Origin: Aquimarina sp. ERC-38
GTDB taxonomy: Bacteria > Bacteroidota > Bacteroidia > Flavobacteriales > Flavobacteriaceae
Direction: 5' to 3'
Assembly: GCF_026222555.1 (NCBI RefSeq)
Contig: NZ_CP098511.1
Coordinates: 3,391,501 to 3,455,500, forward strand
Length of the DNA stretch: 64,000 nucleotides
Below, piece by piece: positions 35,970 through 44,099 of the stretch. Each line of letters begins with the position of its first letter. Within the stretch, counting starts at the first letter, position 1. Both the position numbers and the translations under genes were made by a program. Below the pieces are notes generated by a model, which saw only the letters and a list, made by a program, of their open reading frames with translations, searched no databases and was not told the origin of the DNA.

Positions 35970-37277
35970 ATGAAAGTTCCATTACCTAAAGGTGATAAAA
36001 AACTATTAAACGCCTGGGCGTTCTACGATTGGGCCAACTCAGTATATAGTTTAACTATTGTATCGGCGGTTTTTCCTATTTTCTACGGAGTATTGTTTGA
36101 AAAAGGAGAAAGCGTTTCTATCTTGGGAACCACGATTAGAAGTACCCCTTTGATCACCTATGCTACTGCCCTTGGCTTTATTATAGTAGCTGTGACTTCC
36201 CCATTTTTATCCGGAATTGCCGATCATATCGGGAATAAGAAAAACTTTATGAAGTTTTTTAACTACCTGGGAGCAGCATCCTGTATCGGATTGTTTTGGT
36301 TTACTAAAGAAACTATTTATACAGGTTTACTTTTCTATATACTGGCACTAGTAGGTTTTTGGGGAAGTATTGTCTTTTACAATTCCTATTTACCAGATAT
36401 AGCTTTTGAAGAACAACAAGATGCAGTAAGTGCTAAAGGGTATTCACTTGGATATCTAGGTAGCGTATTGCTATTAGCTTTAAATCTGACCATGGTATTG
36501 TATTACGAAACTTTTGGATTTGAAAATGCTATTATCAGTATGCGTTATTCATTTTTATTAGTGGGAGTTTGGTGGATTGGTTTTAGTCAGTATACATACT
36601 ACTATTTACCTAAAGGTTTCAAGAAAGAGCAAGAGGTGACCAATTCATTATGGAACGGGTATAAAGAACTACAAAAAGTTTGGAAAAACCTGTCTACTCA
36701 AACTGCATTAAAGAGATACTTAGGTGCATTTTTTGTCTATAGCATGGCTGTACAAACCGTAATGTTAGTAGCTACCTACTTCGGCGAACAAGAAATAGAC
36801 TGGGGAGGGGATGATCAAAAAACCATGGGACTTATTATCAGTATCCTGGTCATACAATTAGTAGCTATTCTAGGAGCTGTTCTCACCTCAAAAGCTTCGG
36901 CAAAATTCGGAAATGTAAAGACATTAATTGGGTTAAACTTTATTTGGGCTTTTGTTTGTCTATATGCCTATTTTGTAACAACCTCAACACAGTTTTATGC
37001 TACTGCAGCTGTAGTCGGATTGGTGATGGGGGGTATACAAGCTTTATCCAGATCGACTTATGCTAAATTTCTTCCGGAAACTCAGGATACCACTTCTTAT
37101 TTTAGTTTTTTCGATGTAGCTGAAAAGATAGGAATTGTCATTGGTATGGCAATCTTTGCAACAGTTGACGTACTTACAGATAGTATGCGCTATGCTGTGC
37201 TTCTCTTATTTTTATTTTTTATTATTGGGATCATTCTACTATTACGTGTATTAAAAATAGTTCCTCAACAATCATAA
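35970..37277 (+). CDS. UMF1/Atg22-like MFS transporter
   Basis: A 435-residue inner-membrane protein with about twelve hydrophobic helices. The N-terminal LNAWAFYDWANSVYSLTIVSAVFPIFYG is the hallmark of the UMF1 (Atg22-like) MFS subgroup, with SGIADHIGNKKNFMKFF as the loop 2-3 motif and YNSYLPDIA following. In the C-terminal half, GGIQALSRSTYAKFLPE is the second conserved motif. Yeast Atg22 exports amino acids from the vacuole; bacterial substrates are unknown. The gene has a terminator immediately upstream and an AT-rich gap after, so it is likely monocistronic. Confidence 0.88.
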   Translation: MKVPLPKGDKKLLNAWAFYDWANSVYSLTIVSAVFPIFYGVLFEKGESVSILGTTIRSTPLITYATALGFIIVAVTSPFLSGIADHIGNKKNFMKFFNYLGAASCIGLFWFTKETIYTGLLFYILALVGFWGSIVFYNSYLPDIAFEEQQDAVSAKGYSLGYLGSVLLLALNLTMVLYYETFGFENAIISMRYSFLLVGVWWIGFSQYTYYYLPKGFKKEQEVTNSLWNGYKELQKVWKNLSTQTALKRYLGAFFVYSMAVQTVMLVATYFGEQEIDWGGDDQKTMGLIISILVIQLVAILGAVLTSKASAKFGNVKTLIGLNFIWAFVCLYAYFVTTSTQFYATAAVVGLVMGGIQALSRSTYAKFLPETQDTTSYFSFFDVAEKIGIVIGMAIFATVDVLTDSMRYAVLLLFLFFIIGIILLLRVLKIVPQQS

Positions 37278-37432
37278 GTCTTAATTGGGTATAGGATAAA
37301 GATTATCGTGTAAGAGTTCAGGCTTAAAAAGGCTAAGTTATAATTTCGTTAAAACAATATTAATCAATTTATAATCGTATTTATTTATTAAGATAATTAC
37401 GTAATCTAGCTTTAAATTTGGAAGTTACCCCT

Positions 37433-37924
37433 ATGAAAACCTGTAAATATATAGTTGTTTTAATAAGTTTTATCCTCTTAGGATCTTGCTCTGCTACCAC
37501 AAGAACTATTAATGGTGTACAAAGGTCGCTTAAAGGTCAATGGTCTTTAGATAAAATCACCTACAGCAGATCAGGTATTTTTGATGTTATTCTATATGAT
37601 GACGCTTCAGCAGAATGTTTGACCGGAAGTGTATGGACTTTTATACCGAACAATAATACCGGTTTTTATTCCGTAAACCAAAGTAGCTGTGTTTCCACCG
37701 GTGATCGTAGATTTCGTTTTAACATTCCCGAATCAGACGCAAACGGCAATTTTAGTTTTTTATTTAAACCCATTGATGCTAAAAAGAAAAGTACTAATGG
37801 TAATAGAGGATACCGGATGGGACTTCCTTTGTTAGACGAAAACCAAATGACCTGGACACAAACCATTTCTATGGAGGGAGCACCTTTTGTAATTACCATG
37901 AATTTTAATAGACTTCAACAATAA
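37433..37924 (+). CDS. lipocalin-like lipoprotein
   Basis: A small exported protein of about 163 residues starting at ATG 37433 (MKTCKYIVVLISFILLGSC, SPII lipobox LGSC). A TTG 15 bp upstream would add MEVTP before the signal and is less natural. The mature part starts RSLKGQWSLDKITYS and contains a TGSVWTFIPNNNTGFYSV segment and several strands ending PFVITMNFNRL. This is the flavobacterial lipocalin-like family (GxW motif as GQW), a beta-barrel binding an unknown small ligand. It lies 29 bp upstream of the OmpA-like lipoprotein gene and probably shares its transcript. Confidence 0.8.
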   Translation: MKTCKYIVVLISFILLGSCSATTRTINGVQRSLKGQWSLDKITYSRSGIFDVILYDDASAECLTGSVWTFIPNNNTGFYSVNQSSCVSTGDRRFRFNIPESDANGNFSFLFKPIDAKKKSTNGNRGYRMGLPLLDENQMTWTQTISMEGAPFVITMNFNRLQQ

Positions 37925-37953
37925 ATATTTAAAAATTAAGTAAATAAGTAATC

Positions 37954-38643
37954 ATGAAATCAATAACAAATAAATTAGCAGTAGGCTTTATCTCTTTATC
38001 CATGTTGGTAAGTTGTGATGCGGTACAGAATGCAAATAAAACACAAAAAGGAGCCGTTATTGGTACCACGGCCGGCGCTGTATTGGGTGGTGTTATCGGT
38101 AATAATGTAGGAAAACGAAATTCTGCCTTAGGAGCAGTAATCGGTGGTGTAGTAGGAGGTGTTGCCGGTGGTGTGATCGGTAAAAAAATGGACAAGCAAG
38201 CTCAAAAGATAGAGGAAGAATTACCAGGGGCGGAAGTAACTCGAGTAGGTGAAGGAATCGATATAGTTTTAGACGAAAATAGCGGAGTACGCTTTGCTAC
38301 AAATAAAAGTGATATTAACGGGCAATCTCAGGAAAACTTGAATAAACTTATCAATATTTTTAAAGAATATCCGGATACAAATATTGTTATTGAAGGACAT
38401 ACGGATAGTTCAGGCGATGATGCTTACAATTTAGCTTTATCTGAAAAGAGGGCAAAATCCGTAACGAGTTATTTAACAAGTAACGGAATCTCAGGTAGTC
38501 GAATTACCACCTACTGGCACGGAGAAACCTTACCAAAATATGACAATACTACGGCAGAAGGAAGAGCTAAAAACCGTCGTGTTGAAATTGGTGTAGTTGC
38601 TAATGAAAAGATGATCCAAGATGCAAAACAAGGAGTAGACTAG
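37954..38643 (+). CDS. OmpA-family lipoprotein with Gly-zipper
   Basis: A 229-residue outer-membrane protein. An SPII signal (LVSC, Cys21) is followed by two Gly-zipper helices (GAVIGTTAGAVLGGVIGNNVG and ALGAVIGGVVGGVAGGVIGKK, both shortened here: GAVIGTTAG, GAVIGGVVGG), then an OmpA C-terminal peptidoglycan-binding domain. The latter has IVIEGHTDSSGDDAYNLAL, SEKRAKSVTSYL and GRAKNRRVEI. Such proteins tether the outer membrane to peptidoglycan; the YMGG-like Gly-zipper probably oligomerises or inserts in the membrane. A strong terminator follows. Confidence 0.9.
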   Translation: MKSITNKLAVGFISLSMLVSCDAVQNANKTQKGAVIGTTAGAVLGGVIGNNVGKRNSALGAVIGGVVGGVAGGVIGKKMDKQAQKIEEELPGAEVTRVGEGIDIVLDENSGVRFATNKSDINGQSQENLNKLINIFKEYPDTNIVIEGHTDSSGDDAYNLALSEKRAKSVTSYLTSNGISGSRITTYWHGETLPKYDNTTAEGRAKNRRVEIGVVANEKMIQDAKQGVD

Positions 38644-38672
38644 GCATTACTTTTAAAAAACATTTTAAAACT

Positions 38673-38714
38673 TCCGGAGGATACAGGTAACACTGAAATC
38701 CTCCGGATTTTTTA
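38673..38714 (+). terminator. Rho-independent terminator after the OmpA-like gene
   Basis: TCCGGAGGAT (38673-38682) pairs perfectly with ATCCTCCGGA (38698-38707) over a 15-nt loop, followed by TTTTTTATTTT. It separates the envelope genes from the polyketide cluster. Confidence 0.9.
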
Positions 38715-38863
38715 TTTTATAAAGTAAAAGGTTATAATACAGCAACGTCACATCGAGACGCTCAATTTTACCACTCGACCTGACGGTAACATAGAAATAC
38801 TTTTTACCTTTAAAACAGTTATATTCCTATTAAATTTTACTTCAAAATACGTATCTTTCCTAC

Positions 38864-39988
38864 TTGAAAAAGAAATTACATATTGCAATTATCGGAGGGG
38901 GTTTAGCAGGATTAGTAAGCGCTATTGACCTTTGCCAACGAGGATTTCAAGTTACCCTCATAGAAAAAGACAGCTTTCCGCGTCATAAGGTTTGTGGGGA
39001 ATATATATCAAATGAGATATTACCCTATTTTGAGTTTCTAGGGATTCATATGAAAGAGCTGACCGATGTCAAAATTTCTAAACTATTTCTAAGTACACAA
39101 GATGGAAATACTATTGAGAGTAACTTAAATTCAGGTGGTTTTGGCGTTAGCCGTTACACCTTAGATCATTATTTATATAAAAAAGCAATAAAAGAAGGAA
39201 CAATCTTTATTGAAGGACAGGCAATTCAAATTAAAAATGACAAAAAAGAGAAAATTATAATTCTTCAGGATAAAAAGAAAATTACCTGTGACTTAATCAT
39301 AGGCGCTTTTGGTAAGCGCTCTAATTTAGATAAAGCTTTACAACGGGATTTTACTTCGGTGATATCACCGTGGTTAGGAGTTAAAGCACATTATCAAGGT
39401 GATTTTCCTAAAGAACAAGTTGCCTTGCATAATTTTGATGGCGGTTATTGCGGAATTTCAAAAGTTGAGGAGGACAAAATTAATGTTTGTTACCTTGTTC
39501 ATTTTGAAAGTTTTAAAGCCTATAGAAATTTAGAAGATTTTGAATACTCGGTATTGCATGAAAATAAATATCTACGGAGTTTTCTTAATAATTCAGAAAT
39601 GATCTTTGATAAACCCATCACTATAAGCCAGGTAAACTTCGCCAAAAAAAAATTAGTAGAAGATGAAATATTAATGGTAGGAGATGCAGCCGGACTTATC
39701 CATCCTTTATGCGGTAATGGAATGGCAATGGCAATAAAAGGCGCAAAACTAGTTGCAGATATACTAACTATTTATGCAGACGGAATTATAACTAAAGATC
39801 AAATGTACGCCAAGTACAAGCGAGAATGGAAACAACAATTTTCCAATCGGTTACGGGCTGGTAGAATTTTACAGAAAATGTTATTGAACAAGCATATTCA
39901 ACAAACTTCTTATAAATTTGCTAAAATGGTTCCGGCATTAGTGCCGGTTATTATCAAGCAAACACATGGCAAACCTATGGTATGTTAA
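38864..39988 (+). CDS. FAD-dependent oxidoreductase (monooxygenase/geranylgeranyl-reductase type) of the type III PKS cluster
   Basis: A 374-residue flavoprotein. The FAD-binding Rossmann motif is AIIGGGLAGLVSAIDLCQRG at residues 8-27, followed by the acid LIEKD. The second part has HKVCGEYIS, typical of geranylgeranyl-reductase and halogenase relatives. The GD motif for the FAD ribityl chain is LMVGDAAGLIHPLCGNGMAM. TTG 38864 is the only usable start. It overlaps the methyltransferase start by 7 bp, giving translational coupling. In SrsABC-like type III PKS pathways of Streptomyces, a flavoprotein hydroxylates the alkylresorcinol to a quinone precursor; that role is plausible here but inferred. 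Confidence 0.88.
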   Translation: MKKKLHIAIIGGGLAGLVSAIDLCQRGFQVTLIEKDSFPRHKVCGEYISNEILPYFEFLGIHMKELTDVKISKLFLSTQDGNTIESNLNSGGFGVSRYTLDHYLYKKAIKEGTIFIEGQAIQIKNDKKEKIIILQDKKKITCDLIIGAFGKRSNLDKALQRDFTSVISPWLGVKAHYQGDFPKEQVALHNFDGGYCGISKVEEDKINVCYLVHFESFKAYRNLEDFEYSVLHENKYLRSFLNNSEMIFDKPITISQVNFAKKKLVEDEILMVGDAAGLIHPLCGNGMAMAIKGAKLVADILTIYADGIITKDQMYAKYKREWKQQFSNRLRAGRILQKMLLNKHIQQTSYKFAKMVPALVPVIIKQTHGKPMVC

Positions 39989-40686
39989 ATTATAAATATC
40001 GTAGCTCAGAACGGGAATTAATGGATCATCCGGATATTGATCAGGAAGTATTAAATGAGGCATTAAGAGATGTATCAAGGGTAAATAAGTTACTGGGAGG
40101 TAATCGAATTACTATCAATGCGGTTTTTAAACGAATACTTTTATTAAAAAATGATAATCCCGTAATATTAGATTTAGGTTGTGGGGACGGAGAGATATTA
40201 CGGTTATTAGCAGGCAAAGCCAGAAAAAAGAGAATATCTGCAACCTTTATAGGTGTGGATATTAGTGAAAAAGGGATTCGACAAGCTATAAAACAAAGTA
40301 AAGATTATCCGGAAATCAGGTATGTTTGTAAAGATCTAAAAGCGTTGGACCCAATCCAATATGGATGTGATATTCTAATCTGCACCTTAACTTTGCATCA
40401 TCTGCCGGATGCTGAAATTATTAAAATTCTTCAGAAAAGTATGACGCTGGTATTTGATAGTATTATTATTAATGATTTGCATAGAAATAAATTAGCCTCC
40501 TTTTTTTTCAGAATTTTTAGTTTGTTTTTGATCAAAAGTAAGGTAGCTAAACATGATGGTTTAGTTTCTATAAAAAGTGCATTTGTTAGAAAGGATTTTT
40601 TAAATTATGCTACACATCTGAATTTTAAAAATACAAGCATATCCTGGCGTTGGGCATTTCGCTACGAATGGATTATCGCAAAATAA
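39982..40686 (+). CDS. class I SAM-dependent methyltransferase of the type III PKS cluster
   Basis: A 234-residue cytoplasmic methyltransferase. The SAM motif is VILDLGCGDGEILRLL at about residue 61, followed by FIGVDIS (motif II), and LKALDPIQYGCDILICTLTLHHL (motif IV). It begins at ATG 39982 inside the last codons of the flavoprotein gene. A strongly basic helix (FFRIFSLFLIKSKVAKHDG) near residue 175 may contact membrane or ACP-bound substrate. In alkylresorcinol clusters, methyltransferases act on the aromatic ring oxygen; target here is inferred. The type III PKS starts 41 bp downstream. Confidence 0.88.
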   Translation: MLNYKYRSSERELMDHPDIDQEVLNEALRDVSRVNKLLGGNRITINAVFKRILLLKNDNPVILDLGCGDGEILRLLAGKARKKRISATFIGVDISEKGIRQAIKQSKDYPEIRYVCKDLKALDPIQYGCDILICTLTLHHLPDAEIIKILQKSMTLVFDSIIINDLHRNKLASFFFRIFSLFLIKSKVAKHDGLVSIKSAFVRKDFLNYATHLNFKNTSISWRWAFRYEWIIAK

Positions 40687-40727
40687 TATTATAGGATTGA
40701 TTCATATATTATCAATAAAACAATAGA

Positions 40728-41780
40728 TTGAGTACAAAAATTGTAAGTATAGCTAAAGCGCTTCCGGCGTATTCTCGACAAACCGATGAAATCATTCCAT
40801 TTGTCAAACAATGGATGAACGCGCAGGAAGAGCGCTTTCAAAGGAAAGTCATTAAAATTTTTGAAAATGCTGCGGTAGATAAACGTTATAGTATCATGGC
40901 ACCTGAAGAAGTGTTTACAGCCACTTCATTTCAGGAAAAAAATGATATCTATATCCGTGAAGTAAAAAAGTTAGGTAAAAATGTTTTGACTGATGCCTTA
41001 CACAAAGCAGACTGGAAACCAGATTCTTTGGATTATATTATTACGGTAAGTTGTACCGGAATTATGATTCCATCTTTGGATGCTTACTTAATCAATGATG
41101 TAGGACTTAAGCAGGATGTGGTGCGCTTACCTGTGACTGAGATGGGTTGTGCTGCTGGGGTTTCAGGGATGATTTATGCCCATAATTTTTTAAAAGCAAA
41201 CCCGGGAAAACGAGCGGCTGTTATTGCAGTAGAAGCACCAACAGCAACGTTTCAGTTAGAAGATTATAGCATGGTAAATATTGTAAGTGCCGCTATCTTC
41301 GGAGATGGTGCTGCCTGCGTACTTTTATCTTCTGAAGAAGAAGCCATAGGTCCTAAGATTTTAGGGGAAGGAATGTACCATTTTTATGATAATACTCATA
41401 TGATGGGGTTTAATTTAACCAATACCGGGTTGCAGATGATCTTAGATAAATCAGTACCCGAAACAATTGCCAGTCATTTTCCGAAGATTATTCATCCCTT
41501 TTTAGCATCCTTCGGAAAAGATATCGAACAAGTTGATCATTTGATTTTTCATCCGGGAGGAAAAAAAATAGTAATGACCGTTGAAGAATTGTTCGGAAGT
41601 TTGGGTAAAAATATTGAAGATACGAAGGAAGTCTTACGTGCTTATGGAAATATGAGTAGTGCTACGGTATTGTACGTTTTAGAAAGGTTTATAAATAAAA
41701 ATCCTTCTCCCGGAGAAGTCGGATTATTACTAAGTTTTGGTCCGGGATTCTCTGCACAGCGGGTTTTAGTGGAGTGGTAG
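40728..41780 (+). CDS. type III polyketide synthase (chalcone synthase-like)
   Basis: A 350-residue homodimeric ketosynthase that extends an acyl starter with malonyl-CoA and cyclises the product. The Cys-His-Asn triad is intact: Cys141 in VTEMGCAAGVSGM, His275 in HLIFHPGGKK and Asn308 in YGNMSSATVL. The C-terminal LLLSFGPGFSAQRVLVEW is the family GFGPG motif, here SFGPG. TTG 40728 is chosen as start because no in-frame ATG precedes the first conserved strand. Bacterial relatives make alkylresorcinols or alkylpyrones. A GC-rich hairpin follows the stop. The substrate chain probably comes from an ACP or CoA acyl donor, discussed under findings. Confidence 0.94.
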   Translation: MSTKIVSIAKALPAYSRQTDEIIPFVKQWMNAQEERFQRKVIKIFENAAVDKRYSIMAPEEVFTATSFQEKNDIYIREVKKLGKNVLTDALHKADWKPDSLDYIITVSCTGIMIPSLDAYLINDVGLKQDVVRLPVTEMGCAAGVSGMIYAHNFLKANPGKRAAVIAVEAPTATFQLEDYSMVNIVSAAIFGDGAACVLLSSEEEAIGPKILGEGMYHFYDNTHMMGFNLTNTGLQMILDKSVPETIASHFPKIIHPFLASFGKDIEQVDHLIFHPGGKKIVMTVEELFGSLGKNIEDTKEVLRAYGNMSSATVLYVLERFINKNPSPGEVGLLLSFGPGFSAQRVLVEW

Positions 41781-41827
41781 GTGCATATTCCCACCCCAGC
41801 CCTCCCTGAGGGAGGGGGTTTAATTTT
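41779..41827 (+). repeat. REP-like GC-rich palindrome, likely terminator
   Basis: CCCTCCC (41800-41806), a TGA loop and GGGAGGG (41810-41816) form a perfect 7-bp stem followed by a T-rich stretch (TTTAATTTTTT). It would end the type III PKS transcript. CCCCAGCCCT just upstream matches the reverse-complemented right arm of the 10.5-kb element, and GGTGCA at its start recurs at 49.04 kb with the same downstream spacing. A dispersed family member doubling as a terminator is likely. Confidence 0.65.
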
Positions 41828-41934
41828 TTACTTTTTGTAAGGATTTGTATTTGATCTTTGACAGTATAGTATGTTATCACAAAAATTTTTTAAATACGTA
41901 AATTTTATTATCTTAAATTATATAATTCGACATT

Positions 41935-42183
41935 ATGGATACTGAATTAACTTTAAAGTTAGATAGTGATACTATTTAAAAAGCTAAAGCATATGCTTCT
42001 AAAAGAAAAATTAGCCTTTCTCAAATAGTAGAGAAACATTTACAGGCTATAACTTCTGAAGAAGTAAATGAAACTTTTGAGATTTCATCATTCGTAAAAA
42101 AAATGACAACTGAAAATAACATGCCTTCGGATCTTGATTATAAAGAAGAATATTCTAATTATTTACTCAAAAAGTATCAATAA
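41935..42183 (+). pseudogene. decayed antitoxin gene (RHH-like, DUF6364 type) with premature stop
   Basis: Read from ATG 41935 the frame gives MDTELTLKLDSDTI, then a TAA at 41977-41979, then 68 more codons: KAKAYASKRKISLSQIVEKHLQAI to SNYLLKKYQ, ending TAA at 42181-42183. This matches the small antitoxins paired with PIN toxins in Bacteroidota, in which the position of the stop is normally Glu or Lys (GAA or AAA to TAA by one change). The stop would truncate the protein to 14 residues, so the antitoxin is dead unless translation restarts. Its last bases overlap the toxin start region as in an operon. Confidence 0.7.
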
Positions 42184-42419
42184 GTTCAAAAAGAAGTAAA
42201 ATATTTTTGGATACAAATGTCGTTTTAGACCTTCTTAGTATTAGAAAGCCCTTTTATGATTCTATTGCAAAAATTGCAACTTTAGCGGAAAAACAAAAGA
42301 TAGTTTTAGTAGTCTCACAAATATCGTTTGCTACCGTTAATTACTTCCTTACTAAATTTGAAAATAACAAGGTTGCCAGAGTCCAGTTAAAATGGCTGAT
42401 GAATATGTATAAAGTTTAA
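42180..42419 (+). pseudogene. decayed PIN-domain toxin gene
   Basis: The frame SKRSKIFLDTNVVLDLLSIRK to LMNMYKV is the first half of a PIN RNase domain: KIFLDTNVVLDLL carries the first catalytic Asp, and the end SQISFATVNYFLTKF matches the second helix pair. A normal PIN protein has about 140 residues; this one stops at 42417-42419 after about 79, losing the later catalytic acids. No ATG precedes the domain. The codon overlapping the antitoxin stop is ATA in CAATAAG, where an ATGA overlap would be expected, so the start codon appears mutated too. Together with the stop in the antitoxin, the whole module has decayed. Confidence 0.72.
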
Positions 42420-42465
42420 TGTAGTTATTTTTTTAAAGGAAAAAGATCAAATTTTTAAGAAACCC

Positions 42466-43008
42466 TCATTCGTTTAAAATTTTACGAATATCTCTTTGTA
42501 CTTCATCTTGTGTTCTTATTAATTCTTCAAGCATGAATTTCATTTTCAACTTTGTATCTATAGCAGTTGAAGTCCAATTGGAGTAAATAAAATCTAAAAT
42601 TTTATTCAATTTGTACTCTACTAGTTCTTTTCCCTCTTCAATATCCGCTAAGATGGATAATCTTTCATAAGGTAATAATTCTATTTTTGTGTTAGATAGT
42701 GCTTTCCAATAGTTTAATCTAATTGCTGGCGCATATACTCCTTTTGCCTTTTCGATAATTTGAAGAAGGGATACCGTTTCATCTTCCGAGTAAGAATTCA
42801 ATGTATCAATAAGTATTTTCTGCTTAGGTATTTTTTCAGTTATTTCCACATCAGTTTCTTTTAACTCCATTTTTAAAGCAGTAAAGAATTTTGCTATATA
42901 TTTTCTATCCTTTCTTTCTTCATTCCAATTATTAATAGCTAGGGCAAGTAATACTCCAATAAGAACCGGAATAATATCTCTTAGAAACTTTTTAAAATTA
43001 TTTTTCAT
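42466..43008 (-). CDS. DUF6090-family membrane-anchored protein
   Basis: A 180-residue protein. One N-terminal transmembrane helix (IIPVLIGVLLALAINNWNEER) is followed by a long charged helical region. The start and the NNWNEERK segment are the signature of DUF6090, a flavobacterial family of unknown function, often seen in several copies per genome. It is convergent with the decayed PIN gene and divergent from the lipoprotein gene at 43150, splitting the polyketide region in two. Not obviously part of the pathway. Confidence 0.8.
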   Translation of the reverse strand: MKNNFKKFLRDIIPVLIGVLLALAINNWNEERKDRKYIAKFFTALKMELKETDVEITEKIPKQKILIDTLNSYSEDETVSLLQIIEKAKGVYAPAIRLNYWKALSNTKIELLPYERLSILADIEEGKELVEYKLNKILDFIYSNWTSTAIDTKLKMKFMLEELIRTQDEVQRDIRKILNE

Positions 43009-43149
43009 TCACATAATTTCTTAAACGGTTTATATAAAGCGCTAAAAATAGTAAAAGATGTACTCAATCTTATAACATAAATAAAGGTTGTGACGGATTA
43101 GTTTGTAATATGCAATACATTATATCAATTACTTTCTTAAATTTAGTTC

Positions 43150-43647
43150 ATGAAAAAATTTGTATTGATATGTCTAATCCTTTTTCCGGTAATTGCTTGT
43201 TCTGGTGATGATAAAAAGGATAATGAGGAAAATATGACTACTGATCCTGAAGTGGTAGATATTACGGAAGAAGCTCAAGTAACAAATGTAACTGTTCAGG
43301 GAGAACCCGGAGCTTATACTTTTGCCGTAGAAATAAAAAGTCCGGATACCGGATGTGATCAATATGCGGATTGGTGGGAAGTCGTAACTGCTGAAGGTAC
43401 ACTTATATATCGAAGAATTCTCGCTCATAGTCATGTGGCGGAACAACCTTTTACCCGTTCCGGAGGAAAAATTGTCATTAATCCGGAAGATTCGGTTTTG
43501 GTTCGTGTACATATGAATAATACAGGATATGCTAGAAATGTGTTTAGTGGTTCTGTGGCTAAAGGTTTTAAGGCAACAGAAGTACAATTGGAGGCAGATA
43601 CAACTTTGGCGAAGACCGCACCTTTACCAAATGGCTGTGGAGGATGA
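43150..43647 (+). CDS. putative lipoprotein, coupled to the hotdog dehydratase gene
   Basis: A 165-residue exported protein with an SPII signal (LFPVIAC, Cys17), an acidic linker (DDKKDNEENMTTDPE) and a beta-rich domain containing GCDQYADWWEVVTAEG and HSHVAEQPFTRSGG, with paired Cys (TGCDQY, PNGCGG). No family is recognised. Its stop codon overlaps the start of the dehydratase gene (ATGA at 43644-43647), showing translational coupling with the fatty-acid-like genes. That links an envelope protein to the polyketide region, perhaps for export, sensing or storage of the product, although it might only be a neighbour transcribed with it. Confidence 0.7.
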   Translation: MKKFVLICLILFPVIACSGDDKKDNEENMTTDPEVVDITEEAQVTNVTVQGEPGAYTFAVEIKSPDTGCDQYADWWEVVTAEGTLIYRRILAHSHVAEQPFTRSGGKIVINPEDSVLVRVHMNNTGYARNVFSGSVAKGFKATEVQLEADTTLAKTAPLPNGCGG

Positions 43648-44099
43648 TTAAAACAACCGAAGAAATTATTTCTTTATTACCTTATCAGGAACCATTTTTA
43701 TTTGTAGATAAAATTGAAAGTATTTCTGATGAAGGATGTACCGGATATTATACGTTACAACCTGATGCGTTTTTTTATAAAGGACATTTTAAAGACCACC
43801 CAGTCACCCCGGGAGTCATCCTTACTGAAATAATGGCACAGATCGGATTAGTCTGTTTGGGTATTTATCTTAGTGATGTGAAATTACAACTGAATCAGGT
43901 AGGGGTTGCGATGAGTAGTACCCATATGGAGTTTTTAAAATCAGTATTACCCAGTGAAAAAGTAAAAGTAACTTCCTTAAAGCAATACTTTAGGTTTAAT
44001 AAGCTAAAATGCGAAGTACGAATGTTTAACGAACTGAATATATTAGTAGCAAAGGGTACTATTTCAGGGATGATTGTACCCATTTCTAATGAAAAATAG
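43644..44099 (+). CDS. 3-hydroxyacyl-ACP dehydratase, FabZ-like hotdog protein
   Basis: A 151-residue hotdog-fold protein. LLPYQEPFLFVDKI is the FabZ-like beginning, and the catalytic segment is YKGHFKDHPVTPGVILTEIMAQIG with His48 and Glu62, exactly the His/Glu pair of FabZ. It would dehydrate 3-hydroxyacyl-ACP. Divergence from housekeeping FabZ (KDHPVTPG against PGNPIMPG) suggests a dedicated pathway copy, as in aryl polyene or flexirubin clusters. It starts within the lipoprotein stop codon and overlaps the ketosynthase start by 11 bp, so the block is tightly coupled. No ketoreductase is present beside it. Confidence 0.88.
   Translation: MIKTTEEIISLLPYQEPFLFVDKIESISDEGCTGYYTLQPDAFFYKGHFKDHPVTPGVILTEIMAQIGLVCLGIYLSDVKLQLNQVGVAMSSTHMEFLKSVLPSEKVKVTSLKQYFRFNKLKCEVRMFNELNILVAKGTISGMIVPISNEK

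Noticed and set aside
43174..43587. Minus-strand frame of 137 codons opposite the lipoprotein gene
   Set aside because: The plus-strand frame has a signal peptide, lipobox and coupling to the dehydratase; the antisense frame has no such support.
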